Assembly (NCBI RefSeq): GCF_001750145.1
Contig: NZ_CP015732.1
Location: 3,658,001 to 3,722,000 of the forward strand
Length of the DNA stretch: 64,000 bases
Origin: Arthrobacter sp. U41
GTDB taxonomy: Bacteria; Actinomycetota; Actinomycetes; Actinomycetales; Micrococcaceae
Direction of reading: 5' to 3'
Part shown: in pieces, positions 25,050 to 34,470 of the stretch
Layout of the letters: the number at the start of each line of letters is the position of its first letter
How positions within the stretch are numbered: the first letter of the stretch is position 1
The notes under the pieces: model-generated
Databases searched by the model: none
What the model saw: only the letters and a program-made list of their open reading frames with translations
Told to the model about the DNA's origin: nothing
Position numbers and translations under genes: made by a program

Positions 25050-25123
25050 AGCTGAATCCCTTGCTGCTTTTCAGCGGCAAGAGGACCAGCTGACGAGTCG
25101 TCTCAGGCTTCTATGTCAGCTGT

Positions 25124-25137
25124 GCACCATACGGTGC
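25124..25137. promoter_or_regulatory. Inverted repeat in front of the excisionase operon
   Basis: GCACC, four bases, GGTGC: a perfect 5-bp inverted repeat 75 bp upstream of the AlpA-like start. A minus-strand TACAAT (25,210-25,215 on the plus strand as ATTGTA) could be a -10 box farther upstream. The remainder of the 25,050-25,356 gap shows nothing else. Confidence 0.35.
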
Positions 25138-25356
25138 GCATCCACTTGGCGGGAGATCATTCTCCCTTCCCCTTGTGATCGTTTTCGGGGCGTCTTACAT
25201 CTCACCACGATTGTACACAGATAACCGGGCAATCACGCGTTCAAGGCGATATGCCAACTTGACCGGAATCATCCCTGCCTGCGGCGCCAGAGTGTTGATG
25301 GGCTGCACAATTTGCCGGACTGCGGCGAAGATCCACTTCTGGGTATGGGAGAGAGT

Positions 25357-26910
25357 TCAACGCCAAATAGGGTCAACCCGATCTCTGTTGATACCCCTTT
25401 GGCCCTTCGAGTCCGGGCCCACGCGGTTGATCCTCGGCGTCACCACGGCGCGGATGACCCTGCGTTTGTCCGCCAACTCAAGTGCGTCCCACCCCCTGAG
25501 AATGGCACCGCCCTGCACTAGTCGAAGCACCAACGGGTCCATCTCAGAAAGCTGTTCCAGCCGCTTTTGGGCTGCTTTGATCTTTGGCTGAATCCTGGCC
25601 TCTTGGTCAAGTAGGAGATCAAACCGTAGCTTCTCGGCTGCTTCCATGCGAACGTCGTCCAGATATTTCTGGTAGCCGGCGATCTTCGCCAAGACGGCCT
25701 GACGCTCGGCGTCAGTGTCTTTGCCGGGCTCCCCACCCCCGGTGAGGAAGTCTGGGCGGGCTAACCGCGCCAGCAACAACCCAGTGACCACCTCGTCCAG
25801 GTGCTCTTGCCGCATCGCCACGTGGAAGCCGGTCTTACCGGGTACACCAACGCAAACGTAGGAGTTATAGTGCGGATATGGCAGTTCATTGCCGTGTTCG
25901 TCAACGGGCTTGGGCAGGGGTTCTCCTGTCACCTTGTCTTTGCGCCGTCCGGCGTTCTGCTTCCCGATGCGCGCCGGCGCACCGCAAACGCCGCACACTG
26001 CGATGCCCGTCAGCAAGTACCTTGCTGGCCAGTCGTTCGTCCTCTTGCGCTCCGGAGGGCTCATGATCACCTGCAACTTCAACCAGGTATCAAAATCAAT
26101 CAGTGCAGGCCACATCGCTTCTACATGACCGAGGATCTCACCCCGGTGCTGACGCTTCCCTGCGTAGGCTGGCATGGTCAGCATTTGCTTGACCGCTGGT
26201 GCTGTCCAGCCTAGATTCGATCGGTGTTGCTTTCTGGTCGGACGCCTCCGCTCTACACCGCGCTCGTTGAAGTCCTTTGCCACTGCATAAAACGACTGGC
26301 CCTCCAGGATGCGCCGAGCCGCCTCTTGCACGATTGGCCCCTGTTCAGGATGGGGTTCTATGCGCTCCAGCTCGCCGGTCTTTTGGTCATAGACACGGTG
26401 GTAGCCGTAGATGTTCTTCCCATGTGGGCGGCCCCCTTCAGCAGCAGCTCGAACGTCGCGCTGGATGCGTTCTGATGACTTGTCGCTCTCGTACTCGGCA
26501 TCAACGGCATCTTCCAGCAGGCTACGCCGATCCCGGGCGTTAGACGGGTCATACAACCTGCCATGTGTCGTTACCCAGATGCACACGGTTCGCTCTTTGC
26601 ACAGTTCAACTAGGTCCACCCACTCACCGACCCGACGGGAGCCACGACTGGACTCCCAGATTGCGAGCACGTCAGCGTCGAAAGTGTCTTCTTCAAGGTC
26701 CGTGATCAAGCGCTTGAAGTCCTCACGGCCTCTGCGTGCAAAGCGGCTAGCACTGCGGTCCGTGTCGCGGTACGGCGGGTCTGGGTGCAATAACCAGCCC
26801 TGTCGATCGAACGCATTGACGTTCTCATCGTGCTGCTGATCGGGGCTTTTGCCCGTTCCTTTGCTGTCCTTGGAGACCCGCAAGTACTCACGTACGATCA
26901 AACTTTTCAT
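25357..26910 (-). CDS. Large serine integrase
   Basis: 517 residues from ATG 26910, which has GGGGGTGGGT before it. Resolvase domain at about 1-145: REYLRVS gives catalytic Ser 13, and DVLAIWESSRGSRR carries the partner arginines. Recombinase domain at about 165-270 (GKNIYGYHRVYD... TAPAVKQMLTMPAYAGKRQH). Zinc ribbon CGVCGAPARIG ... YVCVG at about 305-355. A coiled coil at about 410-450 controls direction, and a C-terminal tail follows. It should catalyse integration of the island between attP and the attB in comEC. The gene begins just inside the right attachment site, the normal place for such integrases. Confidence 0.93.
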   Translation of the reverse strand: MKSLIVREYLRVSKDSKGTGKSPDQQHDENVNAFDRQGWLLHPDPPYRDTDRSASRFARRGREDFKRLITDLEEDTFDADVLAIWESSRGSRRVGEWVDLVELCKERTVCIWVTTHGRLYDPSNARDRRSLLEDAVDAEYESDKSSERIQRDVRAAAEGGRPHGKNIYGYHRVYDQKTGELERIEPHPEQGPIVQEAARRILEGQSFYAVAKDFNERGVERRRPTRKQHRSNLGWTAPAVKQMLTMPAYAGKRQHRGEILGHVEAMWPALIDFDTWLKLQVIMSPPERKRTNDWPARYLLTGIAVCGVCGAPARIGKQNAGRRKDKVTGEPLPKPVDEHGNELPYPHYNSYVCVGVPGKTGFHVAMRQEHLDEVVTGLLLARLARPDFLTGGGEPGKDTDAERQAVLAKIAGYQKYLDDVRMEAAEKLRFDLLLDQEARIQPKIKAAQKRLEQLSEMDPLVLRLVQGGAILRGWDALELADKRRVIRAVVTPRINRVGPDSKGQRGINRDRVDPIWR

Positions 26911-27919
26911 ACCCACCCCCTTTGCAAACAGTAACACCGCTGACGGCAGTCAGGTGGGTCATGCCGACGGACTTCATGGCGGCGTCCAGCCCGGCATCCA
27001 GGGTGCTGGTGTCGCCGGTGACCATTCCCGGCAGGAGACCCCGGGCGTCGCCGTCGAATCGCCCGGCGGCGGCGCTGAAACGGTCGCGGAGCTCGCCCGG
27101 GCCCCGCAACCAGGGCCCGGGGACACTGAGCCTATGCGGGGCGGAGCTGGCCGAAAGGACGGCCGCTTCCGGCTGGCCCGGCTCGGGCGGCTTCAGCTTG
27201 CCGGTCGCACGGATCCGCTGGCCCGGGGCTGCATGCTCCCAGTCCGCGCCACCCAGGACCAGCAGCCTGGCCTGCGCCTGGACGCGGCGCGAATCGAAGG
27301 TCATTTCGACCAAGGTGGCCGGCACCGCCCACCGGTCCGCGAGTCCGGAACGGCCGGGGGCCTTGAGCCGCCGGGGTGCCCCCGTTATGTCCACTTCCAC
27401 AGCGACGGCTGTGTGCGCGGCGGCTGCGGCGGCCACAGCACCGTCGTGCCGCCGGGAGGAGTCGGCGGCACCGTGACCGCCCGCTGCAGCGGCGAGAAGC
27501 AGGGCCACGGCCATCGTCGCGTGGAAACTTCGCCGTGCCGGTTTGCCGGTCCGGCGTGCTCCGGCCGGGAATACCACCCTGAGCAGCTGTACTCCGCCGG
27601 CCGCCACAAGGGCCAGGCACAGCGCGGCCAGCGCCGCGGGGTGCAGCTGGTGTCCCGCGGCGGCCATTGCCCACACCAGCACTGCGGCGGGGACCAGGCG
27701 TATGTCGGTCCGGCGCGGCGTTTCCTCCCGGGCCGGGGCGGGGCGCTCCGGACGGGCGAACGGCGGAAGCCGGTCACGGAGCCGCGTCCCCGGGCGTTGC
27801 TGCCAGCCAGCTGGCGGATGGTCCGGTGCGGCCTGCGCGGGCGCCGGAGAGCCAGCAGATCCGGGCAGTCGGACCACCGCGGCGTCAACATACTGCTGCC
27901 AGCGGCTCCGCTTTCCCAT
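26888..27919 (-). pseudogene. comEC: comEC, N-terminal part (interrupted by the island)
   Basis: 343 residues, of which about 328 are ComEC and the last 15 are read from the island. Two or three membrane helices lie at about 75-160, then an OB-like domain (VTGAPRRLKAP ... RIRATGKL), then the start of the competence domain GLLPGMVTGDTSTL ... MTHLTAVSG. The channel-forming segment and the metallo-beta-lactamase-like domain are missing. ComEC is the DNA import channel of natural competence, so uptake should be abolished while the island is integrated. It starts 12 bp after comEA. Confidence 0.88.
26930..26938. other. Right attachment-site junction in comEC
   Basis: comEC homology reads HLTAVSG and then leaves the family, where ComEC proteins normally continue with Ala or Leu-Asn/His. 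The change falls at the Gly codon (26,936-26,938). The 2-bp crossover core cannot be fixed without the other junction or an uninterrupted comEC. Confidence 0.65.
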
Positions 27920-27931
27920 GCTCCCCCGTCC

Positions 27932-28813
27932 TCACACCCGGACCAGGGGCAGCAGCACCTCAAGCAGCTTGGGCCCGAACCCGTCCACGGCGTCCAGCTC
28001 CTCTATCCGCTGGAAGTGGCCGTGCTGCGTGCGCCACTCCACGATCCGTTGCGCCAGCACCGGACCGACGCGCGGGAGGGTTGCCAGTTCCTCGAGGCCG
28101 GCCGTGTTCAGGTTGGTCTTTCCGGTCGCAGGAGGGGTGCCGCCGGCACCCGTCGGGCTTCCCCGGGCCCCGTCGCCCGTCGGAGGAATCCCGGGCTGGA
28201 CCGTTTCACCCTGCCGCGGCACCAGCACTTTTTCCCCGTCGGCGAGGACGGCCGCGAGATTGAGCTGGTCGGGGTCCGCGTCCGGAGCGCCTCCCCCCGC
28301 CGCCGCAATGGCTTCGTGCAGTCGGCTCCCCTGCGGCAATTCCACAATTCCGGAACGGACCACCGCCCCGGCCACATGCACGATGATTCGTCCGGGGGCA
28401 ACGCCCCCGTTTCCGCCGTGGGAAAACTCCGCAGCGGGAGTCGGTCCGGTGTCAGGTTCGGGGGCCGGCGTTTCGTCGGCTTCGGCCGCTTCTGCAGCCT
28501 CTCCGGCGTCGTTGACAGAGCTGAGCGGGCTGACGGCCTCTGTGACGTTCGCAGCCTGCCACCAGAACCAGCCCAGGAGCGCCATGGAGGCCAGGCACAG
28601 CAGCGCGGCGGCCTGCCGTCCGGTGCGCCACCGGATGCGGGGTCCGCGGCGACCCGGCGGATCGTCCGCGGTCCCCTGTTCCTCGGCCGGTGAAACCAGC
28701 GGCGGCTCCCGGAGCAGGCCCGTTCCGTCACCCGAACGAACGGCGGAGTACAGCCTGCGGCCGGCCGGCCCCGGTTCGTCGCTGGGTGGGTTGTCGGGAA
28801 CGTGGCGCGGCAT
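27932..28813 (-). CDS. comEA: ComEA-family DNA-binding protein
   Basis: 293 residues. A single membrane helix AALLCLASMALLGWFWW lies at about 69-85, preceded by a basic, Pro-rich cytoplasmic tail. An SLBB-like domain at about 140-190 (IIVHVAGAVVRSGIVELPQG) and a C-terminal double helix-hairpin-helix (TNLNTAGLEELATLPRVGP, ... FGPKLLEVLL) complete the standard actinobacterial ComEA layout. It sits on the outer face of the membrane and binds DNA for hand-over to ComEC. It is intact, but its partner is interrupted. Confidence 0.93.
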   Translation of the reverse strand: MPRHVPDNPPSDEPGPAGRRLYSAVRSGDGTGLLREPPLVSPAEEQGTADDPPGRRGPRIRWRTGRQAAALLCLASMALLGWFWWQAANVTEAVSPLSSVNDAGEAAEAAEADETPAPEPDTGPTPAAEFSHGGNGGVAPGRIIVHVAGAVVRSGIVELPQGSRLHEAIAAAGGGAPDADPDQLNLAAVLADGEKVLVPRQGETVQPGIPPTGDGARGSPTGAGGTPPATGKTNLNTAGLEELATLPRVGPVLAQRIVEWRTQHGHFQRIEELDAVDGFGPKLLEVLLPLVRV

Positions 28814-29059
28814 GCCTCAATCGTACGAAGCTTCGGGGTCGCCGCTCAGGGCGTTCGGTTCCTATGTGGATACTGGAGGAAGCGGGGCAGAGGTGATCCG
28901 GCGCCTTAAGGCCGGCAAGTCTCCTAATGCTTGAGCCATCTCGACTGAGCCACTTCGTGAAGGACCATTCGACGATGTTTCATTGCCTGTCTGCTTCGGT
29001 ATCCGGCCCTTTGATCGGCAACCACAGTAGCCAAGGGGCGGACGGTTCGCTCCCGTCGA

Positions 29060-30424
29060 TCAGAGAGATTTGACGAGGAAGTACTCCAGGACGGATTCAG
29101 CCGGGCGATCCAGCCAATCCAAGTCGTCGGCGCGGACGTCCGGGAATGGTGCCCCGGCCGTGAATGGGTACCAGTCCGGGAAGGGATCCTTGGGCCATTC
29201 CGGTTCCGGATCCGCGTCGGGATCCGCGGGCCATGACGGTTCCGGTCCAGGATCCGGAGGTGGTTCCGGGTCCGCGTCCGCGTCGATGGCTGCGTCCATG
29301 TCCGCGGTCAGGAGTAACAACGGCCAGCCGTCCGGCCAGTGGGGTGGTTCCCAGTCCTGCTGTTCGCTGGGGTAGTGCCGTCCGGTCGGGGAGGTCCAGC
29401 CCGGCGGGGCGGTTTTGCTGGCCCCGGCCGGTGTCCAGGCTGAGTTGTGTTTGAGCTTGTGGTGTTTGCGGCAGGGCTGTCCGAGGTTGGTGATCCCGGT
29501 GGTGCCTCCGTCGGCCCAGGCCAGGAGGTGGTCCGCTTCGTTGTCCAGGGAGTGGTTGTTGCACCCCGGGAACGGGCATCTCCCGTCGCGGAGCATCAGC
29601 CAGTGCCGCTGGGCTTTGGTGAGGCGGTAGCTGGTCCGGCCGATTTCCAGCGGCGCCCCGTCCCGCGGATCCACCAGGACCCGGTGGAAGGACCCGGCGC
29701 CGTCGGTGACCAGGCGGCGGGCCATCGAGGGCGGGATCGGCCCGTACCCGTCCAGCATCGCCGGTTCCTCCCCGGCGCCGAGCAGGGACAGGACCGGGAC
29801 GGTGATCAGGACCTGCGCCCGCGGCGAGGGCACACCCCCGCACACCGCACCCTCCCCACCAGCGCCTGTGGTGCCATTGTTGCCGGTAGTGCCGGTAGTG
29901 CCTGTGGTGAGCAGCCAGGTGGCGGCGATGTCGGCGCGGAGCTGGGTCAGGGTGCGTTCCTCGTCCGGGCCCTGCAGGGCGCGGGCGGCCGCGGTGGTGG
30001 TCCGTTCCCAGATCCCAGCGGCGGTATCGGCCGGAAGGTACGCGGAGAACCAGGCCATCCCGTCACTGTCCGGGCGGAACTCGACCCGCCGGTCCGCCGC
30101 GCACCTGGCATGGCGCTGTTCGATGCTCTCCCGGTGGTGGCGTTCGCGCCACAGCCGCACCTTCAACGCAGCCGCCCGCGCCTCCCACCGCGCCATGACG
30201 GCCAGGCCATCCAGGCAACCATCCGCCAAATCCCGCAACGGATCCTCCCACAGCGGATCAGCGTCGGACGGAGCAGTGCCAGCACCCGCCGGATCAGTCT
30301 GAACAGCACCGGACGGAGCCGTGCCGCCAGCGCCAGCCGGGGGGACGGAATCCAGCGCCGCCGTCCACGCCGCAACAGCCGCCAGCGCCGCCCTGCCCTC
30401 CGCACACCAGTCCGTGCTTTCCAT
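29060..30424 (-). CDS. DUF222/HNH endonuclease-domain protein
   Basis: 454 residues. The N-terminal DUF222 region includes EQRHARCAADRRVEF and WLL.TG-type segments. The HNH domain lies at about 290-345: CPFPGCNN, EADHLLAWADGGTT and CRKHHKLKHN supply the His/Asn/His residues and zinc cysteines. The C-terminal 70 residues are a tail rich in Pro, Asp and Trp. Many copies of this family occur in actinobacterial genomes, often near mobile DNA. The substrate and role are not known. Its ATG has only a weak ribosome site. Confidence 0.85.
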   Translation of the reverse strand: MESTDWCAEGRAALAAVAAWTAALDSVPPAGAGGTAPSGAVQTDPAGAGTAPSDADPLWEDPLRDLADGCLDGLAVMARWEARAAALKVRLWRERHHRESIEQRHARCAADRRVEFRPDSDGMAWFSAYLPADTAAGIWERTTTAAARALQGPDEERTLTQLRADIAATWLLTTGTTGTTGNNGTTGAGGEGAVCGGVPSPRAQVLITVPVLSLLGAGEEPAMLDGYGPIPPSMARRLVTDGAGSFHRVLVDPRDGAPLEIGRTSYRLTKAQRHWLMLRDGRCPFPGCNNHSLDNEADHLLAWADGGTTGITNLGQPCRKHHKLKHNSAWTPAGASKTAPPGWTSPTGRHYPSEQQDWEPPHWPDGWPLLLLTADMDAAIDADADPEPPPDPGPEPSWPADPDADPEPEWPKDPFPDWYPFTAGAPFPDVRADDLDWLDRPAESVLEYFLVKSL

Positions 30425-30651
30425 AAACCCAGTACATCAGGGGGCTATGACACTTTGAGGAACCCCGCCAGAGCGGCCGCTGGGCCGCGGACGCCCGCCC
30501 GGACGACGCCGGGACAGGTGTTGTCCTCACGAGCACGGTTTGTCCTCAGGCGAGGAGGGTCAGGACCCTGAGTTTCTCCAACAGAGCGGCTCGTTCTACC
30601 AAGGCGCTTCGGTAAATAACGCCCGCAGCCATGCCAGCCAATCGTGGCGGC

Positions 30652-31638
30652 CTAGGACGAGGAGGGAGCCTTCGGGGCCGCGGGGGCGCCGCTCTCCCCC
30701 ACGATCACCGCCAGCACACCCAGTCCGGCATGGGCAGCCAGCACGGCCGGCAGCGCACTGATCTGAACGGGCGGAGAGCCGGGCACCGATTCCGTCAGTT
30801 CCGCGGCGAGCTGTTCGGCCTCCGCCGGGTTGCCGAAATGGTGGACGGCGAGCCGGGCCTGGCCCGCGGGCCGGCTGGCGGCGTCGGCCACAGCGATCTC
30901 CTTGAGCCGCGCGATGGCCTTCGCAGCCGACCGGACCTTTTCCAGCGGAACCACCCGCCCGTCCTCTACCGCGAGGATGGGTTTGATCGAAAACATGGTC
31001 CCCCAGACCGAGGCCGCGGCGCCGATCCGTCCGCCGCGGCGCAGCTGTTCGAGGCTCGGCACGTAGAAGTACACCTTGGTGCGGGCCAGCTGTTCTTCCG
31101 TGGATTCGCTCACTTCCGCCGCGGTCCTGCCGTCCGCCGCGGCGACAACGGCGCTCTGGACACCCATCCCCTGCGCCATGCCGACGGTGCGGGAGTCCAG
31201 GACCTCCACGGGAATGCCCACGCGCGCGGCGGCGAGCCGGGCCGAGTCCGCAGTCCCGGACAGTTCGCCCGAAATGTGGACGGACACAACGGCCTCGAAA
31301 CCACGCCTCTGCGCCGCCAGATAAGCCTGCTCGAACTGCCCGGGCGAAGGACGCGACGTCTTGACCGGTGTGCCGCTCGCAAGGGCCACGGCGATCGTAT
31401 CGGCGATGTCATCCTCGCCTTCGCCGTAGATTTCCGCACCCACCATCACGGGCATCGGTACCACGGTCAGCCGCCCGTCGGCTGAGAAGGCACGGACCCA
31501 ATCGGCCGGCAATGCAGCGGCCGAATCCGTGACGATGGCCGTGCGAACAGCGGGGACAGCTTCGGGCCGGCGGGCCTGACGGAGCGGGATGAGGCGCTCC
31601 TTCAGCCACAGCCACCCCGCGGGGTCGCGGTGGGGCAC
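30652..31638 (-). CDS. DegV-family fatty-acid binding protein
   Basis: 328 residues; a GTG start at 31638 with AGGAGG seven bases upstream. DegV signs: TAIVTDSAAALP at about 32-43, the TSRPSPGQFEQAY loop at about 99-111, HISGELSGTADSARLAA, and a C-terminal VIVGESGAPAAP tail. Members bind a fatty acid and in some bacteria serve as the FakB subunit that presents it for phosphorylation by FakA. Ligand binding is inferred from the family. The protein should be cytoplasmic. It lies 87 bp upstream of nothing but the leuS end on the same strand. Confidence 0.88.
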   Translation of the reverse strand: MPHRDPAGWLWLKERLIPLRQARRPEAVPAVRTAIVTDSAAALPADWVRAFSADGRLTVVPMPVMVGAEIYGEGEDDIADTIAVALASGTPVKTSRPSPGQFEQAYLAAQRRGFEAVVSVHISGELSGTADSARLAAARVGIPVEVLDSRTVGMAQGMGVQSAVVAAADGRTAAEVSESTEEQLARTKVYFYVPSLEQLRRGGRIGAAASVWGTMFSIKPILAVEDGRVVPLEKVRSAAKAIARLKEIAVADAASRPAGQARLAVHHFGNPAEAEQLAAELTESVPGSPPVQISALPAVLAAHAGLGVLAVIVGESGAPAAPKAPSSS

Positions 31639-31724
31639 GCAGCACCTCCTGGTCGTTGCTCTCGTTCTCGGGACACTTCCTGATGGCCGGCCACCGGTTC
31701 ACACCGGCGGCCAGCCGCGGCCGG

Positions 31725-34256
31725 TCAGGCCGGGACGATGTTGACCAGTTTAGGCGCCCGGACGATCACCGTACGGATCCCGCGGCCGTCGAGGGCACGC
31801 TGGACGTTTTCCGAGGCCAGGGCCAGTTCCCGCAGTTCGTCCTCGCCGATCTCTGGCGAGACTTCCAGGCGGTCCCGGACCTTGCCCTGGACCTGGACGA
31901 CGGCGGTCACGGTGTCCTGCACGAGAAGGGCCGGGTCGTGCTTCGGCCAGCCGGCGTTGGCCACCGAGGCGGGATGTCCCAGCACGTTCCAGAGGTCTTC
32001 TGCCGTGTACGGCGCGAAGAGGCTCAGGATGACGGCGACGGTCTCTACGGCTTCACGGACGGCCGGATCGGCGCCGCCCGCTCCGCTGACTGCGTCAATA
32101 GTCTTGCGGGTCGCGTTGACCAGTTCCATGAGCTTGGCCACGACCACATTGAACTTGTTGTGGTCCAGCAGCGCTTCCGCGTCGGCGATGGTGCGGTGAG
32201 TGACGGTGCGAAGGGCCCGGTCCCCGGCGGCGTAGTCGACGCCGGGAGCGCTTGTGACGTCCTGGCCCAGGCGCCAGGCGCGGGCCAGGAACTTCGCGGA
32301 GCCCGACGGTGAAACGTCCGCCCAGTCGACGTCGTCCTCCGGCGGGGACGCGAAGATCATCGTGAGCCTGACGGCGTCGACGCCGTACTTGTCCAGCTGT
32401 TCGCTGAGGTCCACGCCGTTGCCCAGCGACTTGCTCATGGCTTTGCCGCCGTTGAGCACCTGCCCCTGGTTCAGCAGCGCGCTGAACGGCTCGTCGGCGT
32501 CGATCATGCCCAGATCGTGGATGACCTTGGTGAAGAACCGTGCGTAGAGCAGGTGCAGGATGGCGTGCTCCACGCCTCCCACATACTGGCCCACCGGCAT
32601 CCAGTCGTTGATCTTCTGCGGATCGAACGGGCCCTCGGTGTACTGCGGGGAGACGAAGCGCAGGAAGTACCACGAGGAATCCACGAAGGTGTCCATGGTG
32701 TCCGTGTCCCGCTTGGCCGGGCCGCTGCAGTTCGGGCACGCGACGTTGACCCAGCTTTCGACGGCGGCCAGCGGCGACGTGCCCTTCGGGGACAGGTCTT
32801 CGCCGCGCAGGTCGGCCGGCAGCGTGACGGGGAGCTGGTCGTCCGGGACCGGGACTTCCCCGCAGGCGGGGCAGTGGATGATCGGGATCGGGGTGCCCCA
32901 GAATCGCTGCCGGCTGAGCAGCCAGTCCCGCAGGCGGAAGTTCACGAACTTCTCGCCCGTGCCCTGCTGCTGCAGAATTTCGATGGCGGCCGGGATGGCT
33001 TCTGCCTTGGGCAGTGCGTCCAGGGCGCCGGAGTTGATCAGGGTTCCCTCGCCGGAGGTCGCGGTGCCGCTGACTGCGGGATCTTCCTCGCCCGTGTCCA
33101 GCACGGCCCGGACCGGCAGGTCGAAGGTGCGGGCGAAGTCGAGGTCGCGCTGGTCGTGGGCCGGGACGGCCATGATGGCGCCGGTGCCGTAGTCCGCCAG
33201 CACGTAGTCGGCGGCCCAGACGGGCAGCTTCTCGCCGTTGAGCGGGTTGATGGCGTAGCGGCCGGTGAAAACGCCGGTTTTCTCGCGCTCGGTGGACTGG
33301 CGTTCGATTTCGCTGAGCGCCTTGACCTGTTCGCGGTACGCGTCCAGGGCCGCAGCGTGCTCCTCCGTGACCAGCTCGACGGCGATCGGCGCGTCCGCGG
33401 CGACGACGAAGAACGTCGCGCCGTACAGGGTGTCCGGGCGGGTGGTGAACACCGTGACGTCCTTGGCGGGCTTGCCGCCGTCGGCCTCGATCACGAAGTT
33501 GACGTGCGCGCCCTCGGACCGGCCGATCCAGTTCTTCTGCATGGCCAGGACGCGTTCTGGCCAGTGGCCACGCAGTTCGTCCATGTCATCGAGCAGCCGG
33601 TCGGCATAGTCGGTGATCTTGAAATACCACTGGTTCAGGGACTTTTTGGTGACCGGGGTGCCGCAGCGCTCACAGGCACCGTTGACGACCTGTTCATTGG
33701 CCAGCACTGTCTGGTCCGTGGGGCACCAGTTGACTGGGGAATTCTTGCGGTAGGCCAGCCCGCGCTCATGGAAACGCTTAAAGAGCCACTGGGTCCAGCG
33801 ATAGTATTCCGGGTCGGAGGTGTGGATCCGGCGGGACCAGTCGGCGGAGATGGCGTAGCGCTTGAAGGACGCCGCCTGGGTCTCGATGTTGGCGTAGGTC
33901 CACTCGCTGGGGTGGGCGTTGCGCTTGATGGCGGCGTTCTCCGCCGGCAGGCCGAAGGAATCCCAGCCGATCGGGTGCAACACGTCGTAGCCCTGCTGGC
34001 GCAGGTAGCGGGCGACGACGTCGCCCATGGCGAACGCTTCGGCGTGCCCCATGTGCAGGTCACCGGACGGGTACGGGAACATGTCCAGAACGTAGCGGCG
34101 TTCCCTGGAACCGTCATCGACAGGTGCGAAGACCTTCAGGTCCTCCCAGACCTGCGGCCACCGGGCTTCCATTGCCGCAAAGCTGTAGGCACCTTCCTCA
34201 GGGCCGTCCGTCCCGACTCCTGCTGTTCCGGTTTCTGTCTCCGGCTGAACGCTCAC
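31725..34256 (-). CDS. leuS: Leucyl-tRNA synthetase
   Basis: 843 residues with GTG start 34256, preceded by AGAGG; the open frame reaches 34454 but that part is leader. The class I signatures are both seen: [14 protein letters not shown] (HIGH) at about residue 63 and [11 protein letters not shown] (KMSKS) at about 615. Zinc-type cysteine pairs lie around CPTDQTVL...CERCG and CPACGE. The CP1 editing domain ([12 protein letters not shown]..., T-rich [11 protein letters not shown]) corrects mischarged norvaline or isoleucine. The C-terminal anticodon domain ends ...[12 protein letters not shown]. It charges tRNA-Leu. It is expressed behind a Leu-codon leader peptide and terminator. Confidence 0.95.
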   Translation of the reverse strand: MSVQPETETGTAGVGTDGPEEGAYSFAAMEARWPQVWEDLKVFAPVDDGSRERRYVLDMFPYPSGDLHMGHAEAFAMGDVVARYLRQQGYDVLHPIGWDSFGLPAENAAIKRNAHPSEWTYANIETQAASFKRYAISADWSRRIHTSDPEYYRWTQWLFKRFHERGLAYRKNSPVNWCPTDQTVLANEQVVNGACERCGTPVTKKSLNQWYFKITDYADRLLDDMDELRGHWPERVLAMQKNWIGRSEGAHVNFVIEADGGKPAKDVTVFTTRPDTLYGATFFVVAADAPIAVELVTEEHAAALDAYREQVKALSEIERQSTEREKTGVFTGRYAINPLNGEKLPVWAADYVLADYGTGAIMAVPAHDQRDLDFARTFDLPVRAVLDTGEEDPAVSGTATSGEGTLINSGALDALPKAEAIPAAIEILQQQGTGEKFVNFRLRDWLLSRQRFWGTPIPIIHCPACGEVPVPDDQLPVTLPADLRGEDLSPKGTSPLAAVESWVNVACPNCSGPAKRDTDTMDTFVDSSWYFLRFVSPQYTEGPFDPQKINDWMPVGQYVGGVEHAILHLLYARFFTKVIHDLGMIDADEPFSALLNQGQVLNGGKAMSKSLGNGVDLSEQLDKYGVDAVRLTMIFASPPEDDVDWADVSPSGSAKFLARAWRLGQDVTSAPGVDYAAGDRALRTVTHRTIADAEALLDHNKFNVVVAKLMELVNATRKTIDAVSGAGGADPAVREAVETVAVILSLFAPYTAEDLWNVLGHPASVANAGWPKHDPALLVQDTVTAVVQVQGKVRDRLEVSPEIGEDELRELALASENVQRALDGRGIRTVIVRAPKLVNIVPA

Positions 34257-34371
34257 TGCTGGCCTCTTCTGTTCTTCAAGCCTGATTACCGTCAAGTCTG
34301 TACTAGCGGGGCCCTTGGCGCTCGGCCCCTGCCCCCTGCCGCCGGCCCCGAAAGGGCCCAGACGCACAAAA

Positions 34372-34391
34372 GCCCCTCGACACGGAGGGGC
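34372..34391 (-). terminator. Intrinsic terminator in the leuS leader (attenuator)
   Basis: On the minus strand GCCCCTC, a 6-nt loop, GAGGGGC, then TTTTGTG: a 7-bp GC stem followed by a T tract. It lies between the leader peptide and the leuS start, so it should end leuS transcription unless the leader ribosome stalls. A neighbouring GGGCC.../...GGCC pair could build an alternative fold. Confidence 0.75.
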
Positions 34392-34431
34392 GGCCGCTCG
34401 ACAGTCCGAACTTTCCTCGGAATGCCGGCGG

Positions 34432-34458
34432 CTAGCTAAGCAGAAGGATCGCACGCAT
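34432..34458 (-). CDS. leuS leader peptide MRAILLLS
   Basis: Nine codons including the stop: ATG CGT GCG ATC CTT CTG CTT AGC TAG, with three Leu codons in a row. It lies about 40 bp before the terminator hairpin of the leuS leader. A TAAAGT box ends 6 nt before the ATG, so the peptide is probably translated from a leaderless transcript. Such leaders sense charged tRNA-Leu: stalling at the Leu codons changes RNA folding and prevents termination. I recall comparable Leu leaders for actinobacterial leuA; here the controlled gene is leuS. It is too short for ordinary gene finders. Confidence 0.75.
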   Translation of the reverse strand: MRAILLLS

Positions 34459-34464
34459 ACAACT

Positions 34465-34470
34465 ACTTTA
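34465..34470 (-). promoter_or_regulatory. leuS: -10 box of the leuS leader promoter
   Basis: TAAAGT on the minus strand, then six bases, then the leader ATG. This places the transcription start at or next to the A of ATG. No clear -35 is visible, which is common in this phylum. Confidence 0.6.

Larger units (their letters stand above)
1..26937. mobile_element. Integrated mobile island (left end outside window)
   Basis: The right boundary is clear: comEC coding stops in its AVSG motif at about 26,936 and a serine integrase gene starts immediately inside. No second half of comEC appears in the window, so the left attachment site should lie beyond base 1. Carried functions seen are integrase, excisionase-like proteins, SF3 helicase, MobC, relaxase, restriction and toxin-antitoxin type genes. 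The first 19 kb is a patchwork with several broken genes, so it may be a composite of more than one element. That all 26.9 kb belongs to one element is inference from the missing comEC half. Confidence 0.7.

Noticed and set aside
26849..28934. Long plus-strand ORFs (463-614 residues) opposite comEC and comEA
   Set aside because: They are GC-rich shadows; the minus strand has clear ComEC and ComEA motifs.
32517..34439. 640-residue plus-strand ORF opposite leuS
   Set aside because: Shadow of leuS; no domain and the opposite strand has full synthetase motifs.
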